Origin: HyVt-337 sp964428895 | GTDB lineage: Bacteria > Planctomycetota > Phycisphaerae > SM23-33 | NCBI GenBank assembly: GCA_964428895.1 | Contig: CAYRZU010000012.1 | Coordinates: forward strand, 1 to 58,216 | DNA length: 58,216 nucleotides | Reading direction: 5' to 3' | In this document: positions 1 to 9,099 of the stretch, piece by piece | How positions within the stretch are numbered: position 1 is the first letter of the stretch | How the letters are laid out: each line of letters begins with the position of its first letter | The notes under the pieces: model-generated | Seen by the model: the letters and a program-made list of their open reading frames with translations, nothing else | Databases searched by the model: none | What the model was told of the DNA's origin: nothing | Made by a program: the position numbers and the translations under genes

Positions 1-1365
<1,365 letters not shown>

Positions 1366-1411
1366 GCTGGATCGCTCCTTCGGCCAAAGCCGAATGGTTA
1401 TCACACACTGG

Positions 1412-4400
1412 TTAGACCAGCTTTTTCTTTTCCAACTGAATATTCAGACCCAACCCACGCAGCTCGCTGCACAGCACGTCGAAACTGACGGGCGTGCCGG
1501 CTTCGAGAGTGTTGGTGCCCTTGACCATTGATTCGTAGATCTTGGTTCGGCCTTCGACGTCGTCGCTCTTGACCGTCAGCAGTTCTTGCAGCGTGTAGCT
1601 GGCGCCGTAGGCCTCCAGGCCCCAGACTTCCATCTCGCCGAAACGCTGGCCGCCCGTGCGGGCCTTGCCGCCCAAAGGCTGCTGCGTAATCAGCGAGTAC
1701 GGGCCCGTCGCACGGGCGTGAATCTTCTCGTCCACCAGGTGGTGGAGCTTGTTCATGTAGATGAAGCCGACCGTCACCTTCTGTTCGAGAGCGTCGCCGG
1801 TTCGGCCGTCAAAGACGGTGATCTTGCCGTCTTCGGGCATCTCCACCAGCAAGTCGCGCTGGTCGCCGGCGTTCTGCACGACCTCGGCCTCTTCGCTGCG
1901 CTGGCGGATGTACTCGTTGGCCTCGCGGAGACATTCAACGATTTCCTCTTCCCGAGCACCGTCGAAGACCGGGGTGATCGCCTTGAAGCCAAGCACCGCC
2001 GCGGCCCAGCCCAGGTGCGTTTCGAGAATCTGACCCAGGTTCATACGACCCGGAACACCCAGCGGATTCAGCACGATGTCAATCGGCGTGCCGTCGGCCA
2101 GGAATGGCATGTCCTCTTCCGGCAAGATACGAGCGATGACACCCTTGTTACCGTGTCGACCGGCCATCTTGTCGCCCACGCCCAACTTCCGTTTGGTGGC
2201 TACGCGAATCTTGACCATTTCCAACACACCGGACGGAAGCTCATCGCCGCGCTTCATGTGGCCGAGCTTGCGATCCATCTCCTGCTGGACGGCTTCAATC
2301 AGAGGCCAGTACTTCTCGTAGATCGCCAGGCCCTTGGCCTTGACGGCCTCGGAGCCCTTGATCCACTTCAGCGAGAACCCGTCGATCTGCTCCATGGTGA
2401 CCGCGTCAATGTGGCTCTGGCCGACCTTCTGCCGAGTCGACGGGTCGATCATCTCCACGCCGATCACCGCGTTAATGTCGACCGTCATGGCGCGGAAGAT
2501 CTTAATCAGCCGCTTGTTCATTTGCTGCCGGTAGGACCGCATCTCGCCCTGCAGCTCTTTTTTCCGCTCGTCGGTCATGTGCATCCGACGGCTGAAGCGG
2601 CGGGCGTCGACGACAACACCTTCTTCGCCGGCGGGCAGTTCGAGGCTATCGTTCTTGACGTCCTCACCGGCGCGGCCGAAGATCGCGTGCAGGAGCTTCT
2701 CTTCCGGGCTCAATTCGCTCTTGGACTTGGGGGCGACTTTGCCGACCAGAATATCGCCCGGCTCGACCCGCGTGCCGATCTGCACGATGCCGTTGGCATC
2801 CAGATTCCGCAGGGCCTTTTCCGACACGTTCGGGATATCCCGAGTGAACTCTTCTCGTCCGAGCTTGGTCTCCCGGACTTCCACGTCGTACTCTTCCAGG
2901 TGGACGGAGGTGAAGGTGTCAGCCTTGACCATCCGCTCGGAGATCAGGATGGCGTCTTCGAAATTGTACCCGTCGAAGGGCATGAAGGCCGCCAGGACAT
3001 TACGTCCCAACGCCAATTCGCCGTTCTTGCAGCCCGGGCCGTCGGCGATGATCTCGCCCTTCTTGACCCGCTGCCCCTCGCCAACGACGGGCCGTTGGTT
3101 CAGGCACGCCCGCTCGTTGAGCTGAGCGAACTTGCGAAGCTCGTATTCCTCGGTATCGTCGATCACGATGCGCTCGGCGTCCACATAGGTCACCATGCCG
3201 GACTTCTCGGCCTTAATGATCATGCCGGAGTTCTCGGCCACGGGACGTTCCATGCCCGTACCGACAATCGGAGGCTCGGTCGTGATCAGCGGCACCGCCT
3301 GCCGCTGCATGTTGGAGCCCATCAGGGCGCGGTTGGCGTCGTCATGCTCCAGGAACGGAATCAGTGCCGCCGACACACCCACGGTCTGCTTCGGAGAGAT
3401 ATCCAGGTAATCGACTTCCTTACCGTCGACGATTTTCACCTCACCCATGGCCCGCGCCATCACGTGGTCTTCCGGCAGCTTTTGCGTGCCGCGTTGGGTG
3501 AAGTCCAGCGCGTCCGGAGGCGCCAGGACCCCTTCCATTTCCTCATCCGCCCGCAACATCATGGTCTCGCCGGTGGGGCGCCCCCGGTTAACCTTCTGGT
3601 AGGGCGTGGTCAGGAAGCCGTACTCGTCCACGGTGGCGTAGATACCCAGCGAGCTGATCAGGCCGATGTTGTTGCCTTCAGGAGTCTCGATCGGGCAGAT
3701 TCGGCCGTAGTGGCTGATGTGCACGTCGCGAACTTCAAAGCCCGCACGCTTCCGGTTCAGGCCGCCCGGGCCCAACGCCGACAGACGACGTTCATGCGTC
3801 AGTTGCGCCAACGGATTCTGCTGGTCGACGACCTGCGACAACTCGCCGCGGCCGAAGAAGAAGTCCACGCTGGAGGAAATGCTCTTGGAGTTGACCAGAT
3901 CCGAGATCTTCTTGAGCTCGCTGGGCTCCTTGAGGCTCATGCGTTCCTGAACGGTGCGGCGGAGCTTCAGGAAGCCCTTCCGCATTTCGTCGCTGGCCAA
4001 TTCGTCGATCGTCCGAAGGCGGCGGTTCCCGAGGTGGTCGATGTCGTCGACCACGCCCTCACCGTCGCGGAGCACCAGGATATACTTCAGGGTGTTGACG
4101 TAGTCCTCGGCCCGCAGCGACATGGCCGCGGAAGGAACGTCCTGATGAAACTTCCGATTGATACGGAACCGCCCGACCTTGCCCAGGCGGTAACGGTTCT
4201 CGTCGTAGAACTTCTCTTGGAACAGCGTCTGGGCCTTGTCCAGGTTGGCGGGGTTGCCTGGCCGCAGTCGCATGTAGATGCGGAGCATCGCGCTGTCGTG
4301 GTCTTCGGCGGCATCCTCGACCAAGGTATTCAGCACCAACGGGTCCGCCACATGCTCAACCACTTCCATCTTCTTGACCGTCGACGACACGATCTTGGTG

Positions 4401-5170
4401 AGGTTCTCGCCCACCTGTCCGCCGGAGGGAATGAGTTCCTCGCCGGTGTCGGGATCGATGAACGCCTCTACCAGGTGCATGTGCGGCTGGAGGTCGTCAA
4501 CAGAGATCGTCTTGGTCGGGTAGAACTCGCGGATAATCGCATCGGACGTCGACAGCTTCTTGTCAACGCAGCGCAGGAACGTCGTCGCCGGGATTCGGCT
4601 GGACTGGTCAATCCGCAGGATCAGGGAGTCCTTCTTGTTGACGGACAGTTCGATCCAACTGCCGCGCTCGGGGATGATTCTCGCCCCGTGCAGCGGCCGG
4701 TCGGACTCCTGCATCTCAACGGTGAAGTCCACGCCCGGTGAGCGGTGAAGCTGCGAGACAATCACGCGCTCGGCGCCATTGATAATAAACTCGCCGCCAC
4801 CGATCATGATCGGCATCTCGCCGAGATAGACGCTTTCCTCCACGATGCCCTTCCGGTCCTTCCGGCTCAGCCGGCAACGGATGCGGAACGGACGCCCGTA
4901 GGTCAGCCGCAGGTCGGAGCACTCCTCGGGGTTATAGCGGGGGTCGTCCAACGCGTAGTCCAGGTATTCCAGCGTGGTCTGCCCATCGTAGCTGACGATG
5001 GGGAAGGTCTCGCGCAGCAACGCTTCCAGCCCTTGGTTCTTCCGCTTCTCGGGCGGAACGTCGGTCTGGAGAAACCGCGCGTAGCTGTCTACCTGGAGAT
5101 CGTTCAGATTGGGCACGGGCGCAGCGTCGCCCACTTTGGAAAAGTCTCGCACTTGTTCCATTCGCAGCAT
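1412..5170 (-). CDS. rpoB: RNA polymerase beta subunit
   Basis: Full-length beta subunit (1252 residues), part of the catalytic core of RNA polymerase. The N-terminus reads RDFSKVGDAAPVPNLNDLQ. Later come the rifampicin-region neighbourhood (GRGELSQVVDQQNPLAQLTH, then RRLSALGPGGL), the IGLISSLGIYATVDEYGF block, the catalytic-site region GRNVLAAFMPFDGYNFEDA and the C-terminal GKARTGGQRFGEMEVWGLEA. The E. coli rifampicin residue Asp516 corresponds to the D of VVDQQN and Ser531 to the S of RRLSALGPGG, so the site looks sensitive-type. Start ATG at 5170 has GAGGA nine bases upstream; an in-frame ATG three codons later is possible. A hairpin lies in the rplL-rpoB gap, and rpoC follows after 46 bp. 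Confidence 0.98.
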   Translation of the reverse strand: MLRMEQVRDFSKVGDAAPVPNLNDLQVDSYARFLQTDVPPEKRKNQGLEALLRETFPIVSYDGQTTLEYLDYALDDPRYNPEECSDLRLTYGRPFRIRCRLSRKDRKGIVEESVYLGEMPIMIGGGEFIINGAERVIVSQLHRSPGVDFTVEMQESDRPLHGARIIPERGSWIELSVNKKDSLILRIDQSSRIPATTFLRCVDKKLSTSDAIIREFYPTKTISVDDLQPHMHLVEAFIDPDTGEELIPSGGQVGENLTKIVSSTVKKMEVVEHVADPLVLNTLVEDAAEDHDSAMLRIYMRLRPGNPANLDKAQTLFQEKFYDENRYRLGKVGRFRINRKFHQDVPSAAMSLRAEDYVNTLKYILVLRDGEGVVDDIDHLGNRRLRTIDELASDEMRKGFLKLRRTVQERMSLKEPSELKKISDLVNSKSISSSVDFFFGRGELSQVVDQQNPLAQLTHERRLSALGPGGLNRKRAGFEVRDVHISHYGRICPIETPEGNNIGLISSLGIYATVDEYGFLTTPYQKVNRGRPTGETMMLRADEEMEGVLAPPDALDFTQRGTQKLPEDHVMARAMGEVKIVDGKEVDYLDISPKQTVGVSAALIPFLEHDDANRALMGSNMQRQAVPLITTEPPIVGTGMERPVAENSGMIIKAEKSGMVTYVDAERIVIDDTEEYELRKFAQLNERACLNQRPVVGEGQRVKKGEIIADGPGCKNGELALGRNVLAAFMPFDGYNFEDAILISERMVKADTFTSVHLEEYDVEVRETKLGREEFTRDIPNVSEKALRNLDANGIVQIGTRVEPGDILVGKVAPKSKSELSPEEKLLHAIFGRAGEDVKNDSLELPAGEEGVVVDARRFSRRMHMTDERKKELQGEMRSYRQQMNKRLIKIFRAMTVDINAVIGVEMIDPSTRQKVGQSHIDAVTMEQIDGFSLKWIKGSEAVKAKGLAIYEKYWPLIEAVQQEMDRKLGHMKRGDELPSGVLEMVKIRVATKRKLGVGDKMAGRHGNKGVIARILPEEDMPFLADGTPIDIVLNPLGVPGRMNLGQILETHLGWAAAVLGFKAITPVFDGAREEEIVECLREANEYIRQRSEEAEVVQNAGDQRDLLVEMPEDGKITVFDGRTGDALEQKVTVGFIYMNKLHHLVDEKIHARATGPYSLITQQPLGGKARTGGQRFGEMEVWGLEAYGASYTLQELLTVKSDDVEGRTKIYESMVKGTNTLEAGTPVSFDVLCSELRGLGLNIQLEKKKLV

Positions 5171-5231
5171 TGCCGAACGTCCTCGTTATTCCCGGGTGTT
5201 TGGTTTAGATCGGGCCGCACAAAGCGACCCG

Positions 5232-5261
5232 GTCGGCGCTCCGCTTCGACGGAGCGCCGAC
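5232..5261 (-). promoter_or_regulatory. Perfect 12-bp hairpin between rplL and rpoB
   Basis: A perfect inverted repeat (GTCGGCGCTCCG, 6-base loop, reverse complement) fills part of the 105-bp gap between rplL and rpoB. On the transcribed strand no T-run follows it, so it is not a normal intrinsic terminator. In E. coli the equivalent gap carries an attenuator and an RNase III site that set the ratio of L7/L12 to polymerase. A similar processing or attenuation role is inferred here from position and shape only. Confidence 0.6.
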
Positions 5262-5275
5262 CTATCGCAAAAGAA

Positions 5276-5701
5276 CTACTCGACCGACACGGTTGCGCCG
5301 GCTTCTTCCAACTGGCTTTTGGCCTCTTCGGCTTCGTCCTTCTGCACGCCTTCCTTGACGGGCTTGGGAACGCCCTCGACCAATTCCTTGGCTTCTTTGA
5401 GGCCCAGGCTGGTCAGGGCGCGAACGGCCTTGATGACCTGGATCTTCTTGTCGCCGACATCCTTCAGGACCACGTCGAAAGAGGTCTTCTCTTCGGCTTC
5501 CTCGGCGGCGGCGGCCGGGCCTGCGGCCATCATCACGGCGCCACCGGCGGCCGGCTCGATGCCGTGCTCCGCCTTAAGGTAATCCTTCAGATCGACGGCC
5601 TCCTTGAGCGTCAGCTCGGCCAGCGAATCGCCAAGCTTCTTGATCTCGGCGGCGAATTCCTTGGTAACTTCAGCGACTTCAGGTGTGGCTTCTTCGGACA
5701 T
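5276..5701 (-). CDS. rplL: 50S ribosomal protein L7/L12
   Basis: Stalk protein of the large ribosomal subunit, which recruits translational GTPases. The order is typical: N-terminal dimerisation helix (KKLGDSLAELTLKEAVDLK), an Ala/Gly-rich flexible hinge, then the conserved C-terminal domain with EKTSFDVVL, KIQVIKAVRALTSLGLKEAK and LVEGVPKPVKEG. The length of 141 residues is slightly over the usual 120-130. ATG at 5701 (MSEEATPEV) was chosen because the reading frame upstream offers only a TTG and adds five unmatched residues. It sits behind rplJ, as in most bacteria, and ahead of rpoB. Confidence 0.97.
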   Translation of the reverse strand: MSEEATPEVAEVTKEFAAEIKKLGDSLAELTLKEAVDLKDYLKAEHGIEPAAGGAVMMAAGPAAAAEEAEEKTSFDVVLKDVGDKKIQVIKAVRALTSLGLKEAKELVEGVPKPVKEGVQKDEAEEAKSQLEEAGATVSVE

Positions 5702-5742
5702 CGTTCCAGTCTCCAACTACTGCAAGATACCGGCCTGATAGG

Positions 5743-5761
5743 TGCGACCCCGTTGGTCGCA
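5743..5761 (-). other. Small hairpin between rplJ and rplL
   Basis: A 7-bp perfect stem (TGCGACC / GGTCGCA) with a 5-base loop sits in the 103-bp spacer between the rplJ stop and the rplL start. No T-run follows. It may be an mRNA stability or processing element that helps raise L7/L12 output over L10, but nothing beyond the structure supports that. Confidence 0.4.
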
Positions 5762-5804
5762 TTTAACCCCGAAGGGCCAATCCGCAGCCGGACGGTTAAG
5801 TTCG

Positions 5805-6479
5805 TTACTCCGCCTTGTCGGCGTCGCCGTCATCGGCGTCGCCTTCTTCGGCCGGGGTGTCTTCTGCGGGAGCATCCTCAGCGGACGCTTCTTCGGCGGG
5901 CGATTCCTCTGCCGGAGCTTCTTCGGCCGGGGCCACTTCAGCCGGAGCCTCGGCCGGCGCTTCGCCCTCGGCCTGTTCTTCGATCGCTTCAACCAGGGCC
6001 GCGATAGCGCCGCCCGGAGCGATGATGCCACCGGCAAGCTGAGCGCCCGGCGAGGTGATGGCCTGGGCGATCTGTCCGATGGCTTCTTCGCGGGTGGGGA
6101 ACTTGCTCAGTTCGTCCATCCGCTCGGCGCCGAACACGTCGCCGTCCAGCAGCGCGCCCTTCAGGCCAAGGGCTTTGACGTCCTTGGCGATGTCGGCCAA
6201 CTCGCGAACGACGACCACGATATTGTCGGCGCCCCACGCCAAGGCGCACGGCCCGTCCAGCAAGTCCGAGGCGGCCTCCAGGCCAACTTCCTTGAAGGTC
6301 TGCCTGGCCAGCGAGTTCTTGACCACGTTTAGGCGAATGTCTTTTTCGATCAGCCGGCTGCGAATCTGGTTGGTGATGTTGGCGTCGATCCCGGTTAGGT
6401 CCACGACCGCCACACTGGTCACACCTTCCAACCGACTCGTCAGCTCTCGGCGAATTAGCTGTTTGACTACTTTGCTCAT
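5805..6479 (-). CDS. rplJ: 50S ribosomal protein L10 with long acidic tail
   Basis: L10 forms the base of the ribosomal stalk and binds L7/L12 dimers. The first 170 residues are the normal family: MSKVVKQLIRRELTSRLEG, VVDLTGIDANITNQIR, RLNVVKNSLARQTFKEVG, GPCALAW and the C-terminal helix that binds L7/L12. After that the protein runs on for about 50 residues of Pro-Ala-Glu repeats (EAPAE, PAEEAPAEE, AEDAPAEDTPAEE) ending in Asp-rich sequence, giving 224 residues against about 165-175 in most bacteria. Start ATG 6479 follows AAGAGGA. Only 11 bp separate it from rplA, so there is no space for a free-standing L10 leader of the E. coli type. Confidence 0.96.
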   Translation of the reverse strand: MSKVVKQLIRRELTSRLEGVTSVAVVDLTGIDANITNQIRSRLIEKDIRLNVVKNSLARQTFKEVGLEAASDLLDGPCALAWGADNIVVVVRELADIAKDVKALGLKGALLDGDVFGAERMDELSKFPTREEAIGQIAQAITSPGAQLAGGIIAPGGAIAALVEAIEEQAEGEAPAEAPAEVAPAEEAPAEESPAEEASAEDAPAEDTPAEEGDADDGDADKAE

Positions 6480-6490
6480 GGGGGGTCCTC

Positions 6491-7171
6491 TTAGACGTCC
6501 AGTTCAACCGCCGGCGACATGGTCGTCGACAGGGAGGCCTTCTTGATGTACGCGCCCTTGGTGGAACTGGGCCGCAACGAACGGATGTGGTCGATGAACA
6601 TCCTGACGTTGTCGACGAGCTTGTCAGCCTCGAAGCTGATCTTGCCCACCGGCACGTGGATGTTGCCGCCATCATCATTGCGGTACTCGATTTTGCCGGC
6701 GGAGTATTCCGTAACCATCTGCGGAATGTCATCACCAACCGTACCGCCCTTGGGCGTCGGCATCTTGCCCTGCGGACCCAACGTACGACCAAGCTTGGAA
6801 ACGTCCTTCATGACCTTCGAACTCGCAACCGCCACGTCGAAGTCCAACCAGCCGTCCTGGACCTTCTTGATCAGTTCGGTGTGACCGGCCTCGATGGCGC
6901 CGGCGGCCTTGGCGGCTTCGACGTCACCGTCCTCACAGAAGGCGATCACCTTCTTGGTCGCGCCGATGCCGTGAGGCAACGACAGCGATCCGCGCAGGGC
7001 CTGCTCAGCCTGCTTGGGGTCGATCCCCAAGTGCATAACCAGTTCCACGGTGGCGTCGAACTTCATCGGGGGTAGCCCGCCGAGGAACTGAACGGCCTCA
7101 GCGAGAGGCAATTTGCCTTCCGGTACCGAGGTCTGACACTGCTGGTATCGCTTGCTTCTAGTCTTTCCCAT
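6491..7171 (-). CDS. rplA: 50S ribosomal protein L1
   Basis: L1 forms the mobile stalk next to the ribosomal E site and in many bacteria represses its own operon. The 226-residue protein has the family's normal length and features: MGKTRSKRYQ start, FDATVELVMHLGIDPK, RGSLSLPHGIGATKKV, SKLGRTLGPQGKMPTPKGGT and the C-terminal SFEADKLVDNVRMFIDHI. ATG at 7171 has TTAGGAG upstream. It follows rplK after 84 GC-rich bases that can fold into small hairpins; a possible L1 target there was not resolved by eye. Confidence 0.97.
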   Translation of the reverse strand: MGKTRSKRYQQCQTSVPEGKLPLAEAVQFLGGLPPMKFDATVELVMHLGIDPKQAEQALRGSLSLPHGIGATKKVIAFCEDGDVEAAKAAGAIEAGHTELIKKVQDGWLDFDVAVASSKVMKDVSKLGRTLGPQGKMPTPKGGTVGDDIPQMVTEYSAGKIEYRNDDGGNIHVPVGKISFEADKLVDNVRMFIDHIRSLRPSSTKGAYIKKASLSTTMSPAVELDV

Positions 7172-7256
7172 GGTGACTCCTAACGGCCCGTCGGGCCTCC
7201 CACGTTTTCACACGCCCGTGGTTGGGCGGGGCCCCTTCGGGCCGGGGCATGGCGCC

Positions 7257-7682
7257 TTAGTCGGCGACTTCAATGCCCATGCTACGAGCCGTGCCCTCAA
7301 TCAGACGGCAGGCGTTTTCAATGTCGTTGGCGTTCAGGTCGGCCATCTTGGTCTCGGCGATCTGCCGGACCTGATCCTTGGTAACCGAGCCGACCTTTTC
7401 CTTGTTGGGCACACCCGAGCCCTTGGCGACCTGGGCGGCGTCTTTCAGCAGGGCCGACGCCGGCGGGCTCTTGGTGATGAAGGAGAAGGTTCGATCGCCG
7501 TAGACGTAAATCTCCACGGGAATCGGCGTGCCGTTGTATTCCTTGGTCGCTTCGTTGAATTGCGAAACGAACTGACCGATGTTCACGTTATGCTGACCCA
7601 GGGCCGGGCCAATCGGCGGGGCCGGCGTGGCTTGGCCGCCAGCGGCCTGCAGTTTGATCTTTGCGACGATTTCTTTTGCCAT
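7257..7682 (-). CDS. rplK: 50S ribosomal protein L11
   Basis: L11 binds the GTPase-associated centre of 23S rRNA. The 141-residue protein matches the family end to end: MAKEIVAKIKLQAAGGQATP, the PPIGPALGQHNVNIGQF loop with the family's hallmark prolines, IPVEIYVYGDRTFSF, and the RNA-binding C-terminal half (GSVTKDQVRQIAETKMADLN, ending ARSMGIEV). It is the first of the rplKAJL block, immediately downstream of nusG, the standard bacterial order. Confidence 0.98.
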   Translation of the reverse strand: MAKEIVAKIKLQAAGGQATPAPPIGPALGQHNVNIGQFVSQFNEATKEYNGTPIPVEIYVYGDRTFSFITKSPPASALLKDAAQVAKGSGVPNKEKVGSVTKDQVRQIAETKMADLNANDIENACRLIEGTARSMGIEVAD

Positions 7683-7733
7683 GACTGTCTACGCTCTCAG
7701 AAGAAAAATGCTTTCGGCGCCGATCCGAGCCGG

Positions 7734-8291
7734 TTAGGCCTTTTCGACCTGCCAATATTCCAGTTCCACCGGGGTGGCCCGTCCGAAGATCGTAACGATC
7801 ACACGGACCAGGCCCTTCTCGGCCAACACCTCATCAACCTCACCGTCGAAGTTCTCGAAAGCGCCCTCCTTGATCTTGACCACGTCGCCCTTGGCGAACT
7901 CCATGGCCACCGGTGCGCCTTCCTCGGACTTCTCCACCTGCATCAACATCTTGTCGACGTCGGCGGTCTCCATCGGGGTCGGCTTGCCCCCCGAACCGAT
8001 GAAGTCACCCACGCCGGTTGTTTCGCGAATCAGGTACCACACGTCCTCGTCCAGGCGGCCGGACTCGTCGACGTCCATCTCCAAGAACACGTACCCGGGG
8101 TACATCTTCCGGTCGACGAACTTCTTCTTCTCGCTGGCCCGGCCTCGCGGGGCGGGGCGGCGCTCGGTCGGCACGAGGATGCGACCAATCCGGTCGTCGA
8201 GGCCTTCGATCTTTATCTTCCGATCAAGCGCCTCGCGCACCTGGTCCTCCTTGTTGGAGGCCACTCGCAATACGAACCATTGCATCGCCAT
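7734..8291 (-). CDS. nusG: Transcription antitermination factor NusG
   Basis: NusG links RNA polymerase to Rho or the ribosome. The 185-residue protein has the NGN domain (MQWFVLRVASNKEDQVREAL, then KMYPGYVFLEMDVDESG and the WYLIRETTGVGDFIG block) and a C-terminal KOW motif (FAKGDVVKIKEGAFENFDG, ending GRATPVELEYWQVEK). A short basic insertion (RRPAPRGRASEKKKF) between the two NGN strands is somewhat longer than in E. coli. Two ATGs lie two codons apart at the start; the first (8291) is given. It follows secE by 15 bp. Confidence 0.97.
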   Translation of the reverse strand: MAMQWFVLRVASNKEDQVREALDRKIKIEGLDDRIGRILVPTERRPAPRGRASEKKKFVDRKMYPGYVFLEMDVDESGRLDEDVWYLIRETTGVGDFIGSGGKPTPMETADVDKMLMQVEKSEEGAPVAMEFAKGDVVKIKEGAFENFDGEVDEVLAEKGLVRVIVTIFGRATPVELEYWQVEKA

Positions 8292-8306
8292 TGTGCCGAC
8301 GTCCTA

Positions 8307-8726
8307 TTAGCTGCCCGAACCGCCACCGGGCATAATGCCGAACCACTGAAAGAGCACCACCAGCAACAGGTCCACCGCGAACAGAATGCCCGCCATGATG
8401 AAGGTGGTCACGATCACAACCTTCGTCGAACCGGTAACCTCACGGCGGCTCGACCAGGAGACCTTCTTCATCTCCCCTTCCGTCGCGATCAGGAAGTCTG
8501 CCGCCTTAACCCGGTTGACGATCCACGCCGTCACCAGCACCAGCAGCGCCGCGATCGCCGTGGGCACGCCGAAAGCAAACGCCGGGCTGCTGAACAAGTC
8601 CGACGTCATCGCCTCAAACTGCAAGCTGCCTTTGTAGGTGCCGGCGCAAACAATCAGCGCCACGCCGATGATCGTTCCCATCCGCGTGTATTTGCCTTGT
8701 CCGGGCTTGTATATCTTGAGCTTCAT
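8307..8726 (-). CDS. secE: Preprotein translocase subunit SecE
   Basis: SecE clamps the SecY channel in the inner membrane. The protein of 139 residues has the long architecture with three membrane segments (about 17-34, 50-70 and 102-130) rather than the short single-span form. The family's amphipathic helix and hinge are clear just before the last span: ATEGEMKKVSWSSRREV. ATG at 8726 is preferred; the longer open frame runs back through the tRNA-Trp gene and cannot be coding. The gene lies between tRNA-Trp and nusG. Confidence 0.93.
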   Translation of the reverse strand: MKLKIYKPGQGKYTRMGTIIGVALIVCAGTYKGSLQFEAMTSDLFSSPAFAFGVPTAIAALLVLVTAWIVNRVKAADFLIATEGEMKKVSWSSRREVTGSTKVVIVTTFIMAGILFAVDLLLVVLFQWFGIMPGGGSGS

Positions 8727-8787
8727 TGCAACCCTTCGACACTGTGCGGCGTCGGCCTGACCGATCCTCGATTCCAGCGGTTCCAAC

Positions 8788-8860
8788 CACGCCAGGAGGG
8801 ATTTGAACCCCCAACCTGCGGTTTTGGAAACCGCTGCTCTGCCAATTGAGCTACTGGCGT
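8788..8860 (-). tRNA. tRNA-Trp (CCA)
   Basis: A complete cloverleaf of 73 bases. The acceptor ACGCCAG pairs with CTGGCGT, discriminator G73, D-arm GCTC, anticodon arm GCGGT-TTCCAAA-ACCGC with anticodon CCA, and T-arm with TTCAAAT. The 3' CCA is not encoded. It lies between rpmG and secE on the same strand, so it is most likely cut from the long operon transcript. Confidence 0.96.
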
Positions 8861-8881
8861 GTCGAGGAACACGTCTGCGGA

Positions 8882-8908
8882 CCCGATCCCCCGGGGTGGA
8901 GGATCGGG
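8882..8908 (-). other. Inverted repeat between rpmG and tRNA-Trp
   Basis: CCCGATCC and its complement GGATCGGG flank an 11-base loop in the 64-bp gap between rpmG and tRNA-Trp. No T-run follows. It could present the tRNA precursor for processing or weakly attenuate transcription; only the structure supports it. Confidence 0.45.
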
Positions 8909-8924
8909 CCACATTTGTCTGCCG

Positions 8925-9092
8925 TTACTTCCGCTTGATTTTGTGCTCGGTGTGACCGCGGGTCCGCGGGCAGTACTTTTTCAGCGTCATCTTGGGTGTA
9001 CCGCCCTGGGTGCGAACTTCCACACGGTAGTTCAAATCACCGCAGTCTGAGCATTGAAGCCAAACGTATTCACGCGCCTTGGACTTTGCCAT
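8925..9092 (-). CDS. rpmG: 50S ribosomal protein L33
   Basis: Small ribosomal protein of 55 residues. The translation begins MAKSKAREYVWLQCSDCGD and ends with the diagnostic KKYCPRTRGHTEHKIKRK, which matches L33. Three of the four classical cysteines are seen (CSDC and YCPR), so it is intermediate between zinc-binding and zinc-free forms. Start ATG 9092, stop TAA 8925. It lies 7 bp behind tuf and ahead of tRNA-Trp, the position rpmG has in many bacteria (tuf-rpmG-trnW-secE-nusG). Confidence 0.94.
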   Translation of the reverse strand: MAKSKAREYVWLQCSDCGDLNYRVEVRTQGGTPKMTLKKYCPRTRGHTEHKIKRK

Positions 9093-9099
9093 CGTGCCG

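Noticed and set aside
1586..4741. 1051-residue open frame antisense to rpoB on the plus strand
   Set aside because: It is a shadow of the high third-position GC of rpoB; its translation is rich in His/Val/Leu with no motif, and rpoB is certain.
8307..8912. 201-residue version of secE starting at 8912
   Set aside because: The extra N-terminus is translated tRNA-Trp and spacer; the SecE family fits the start at 8726.
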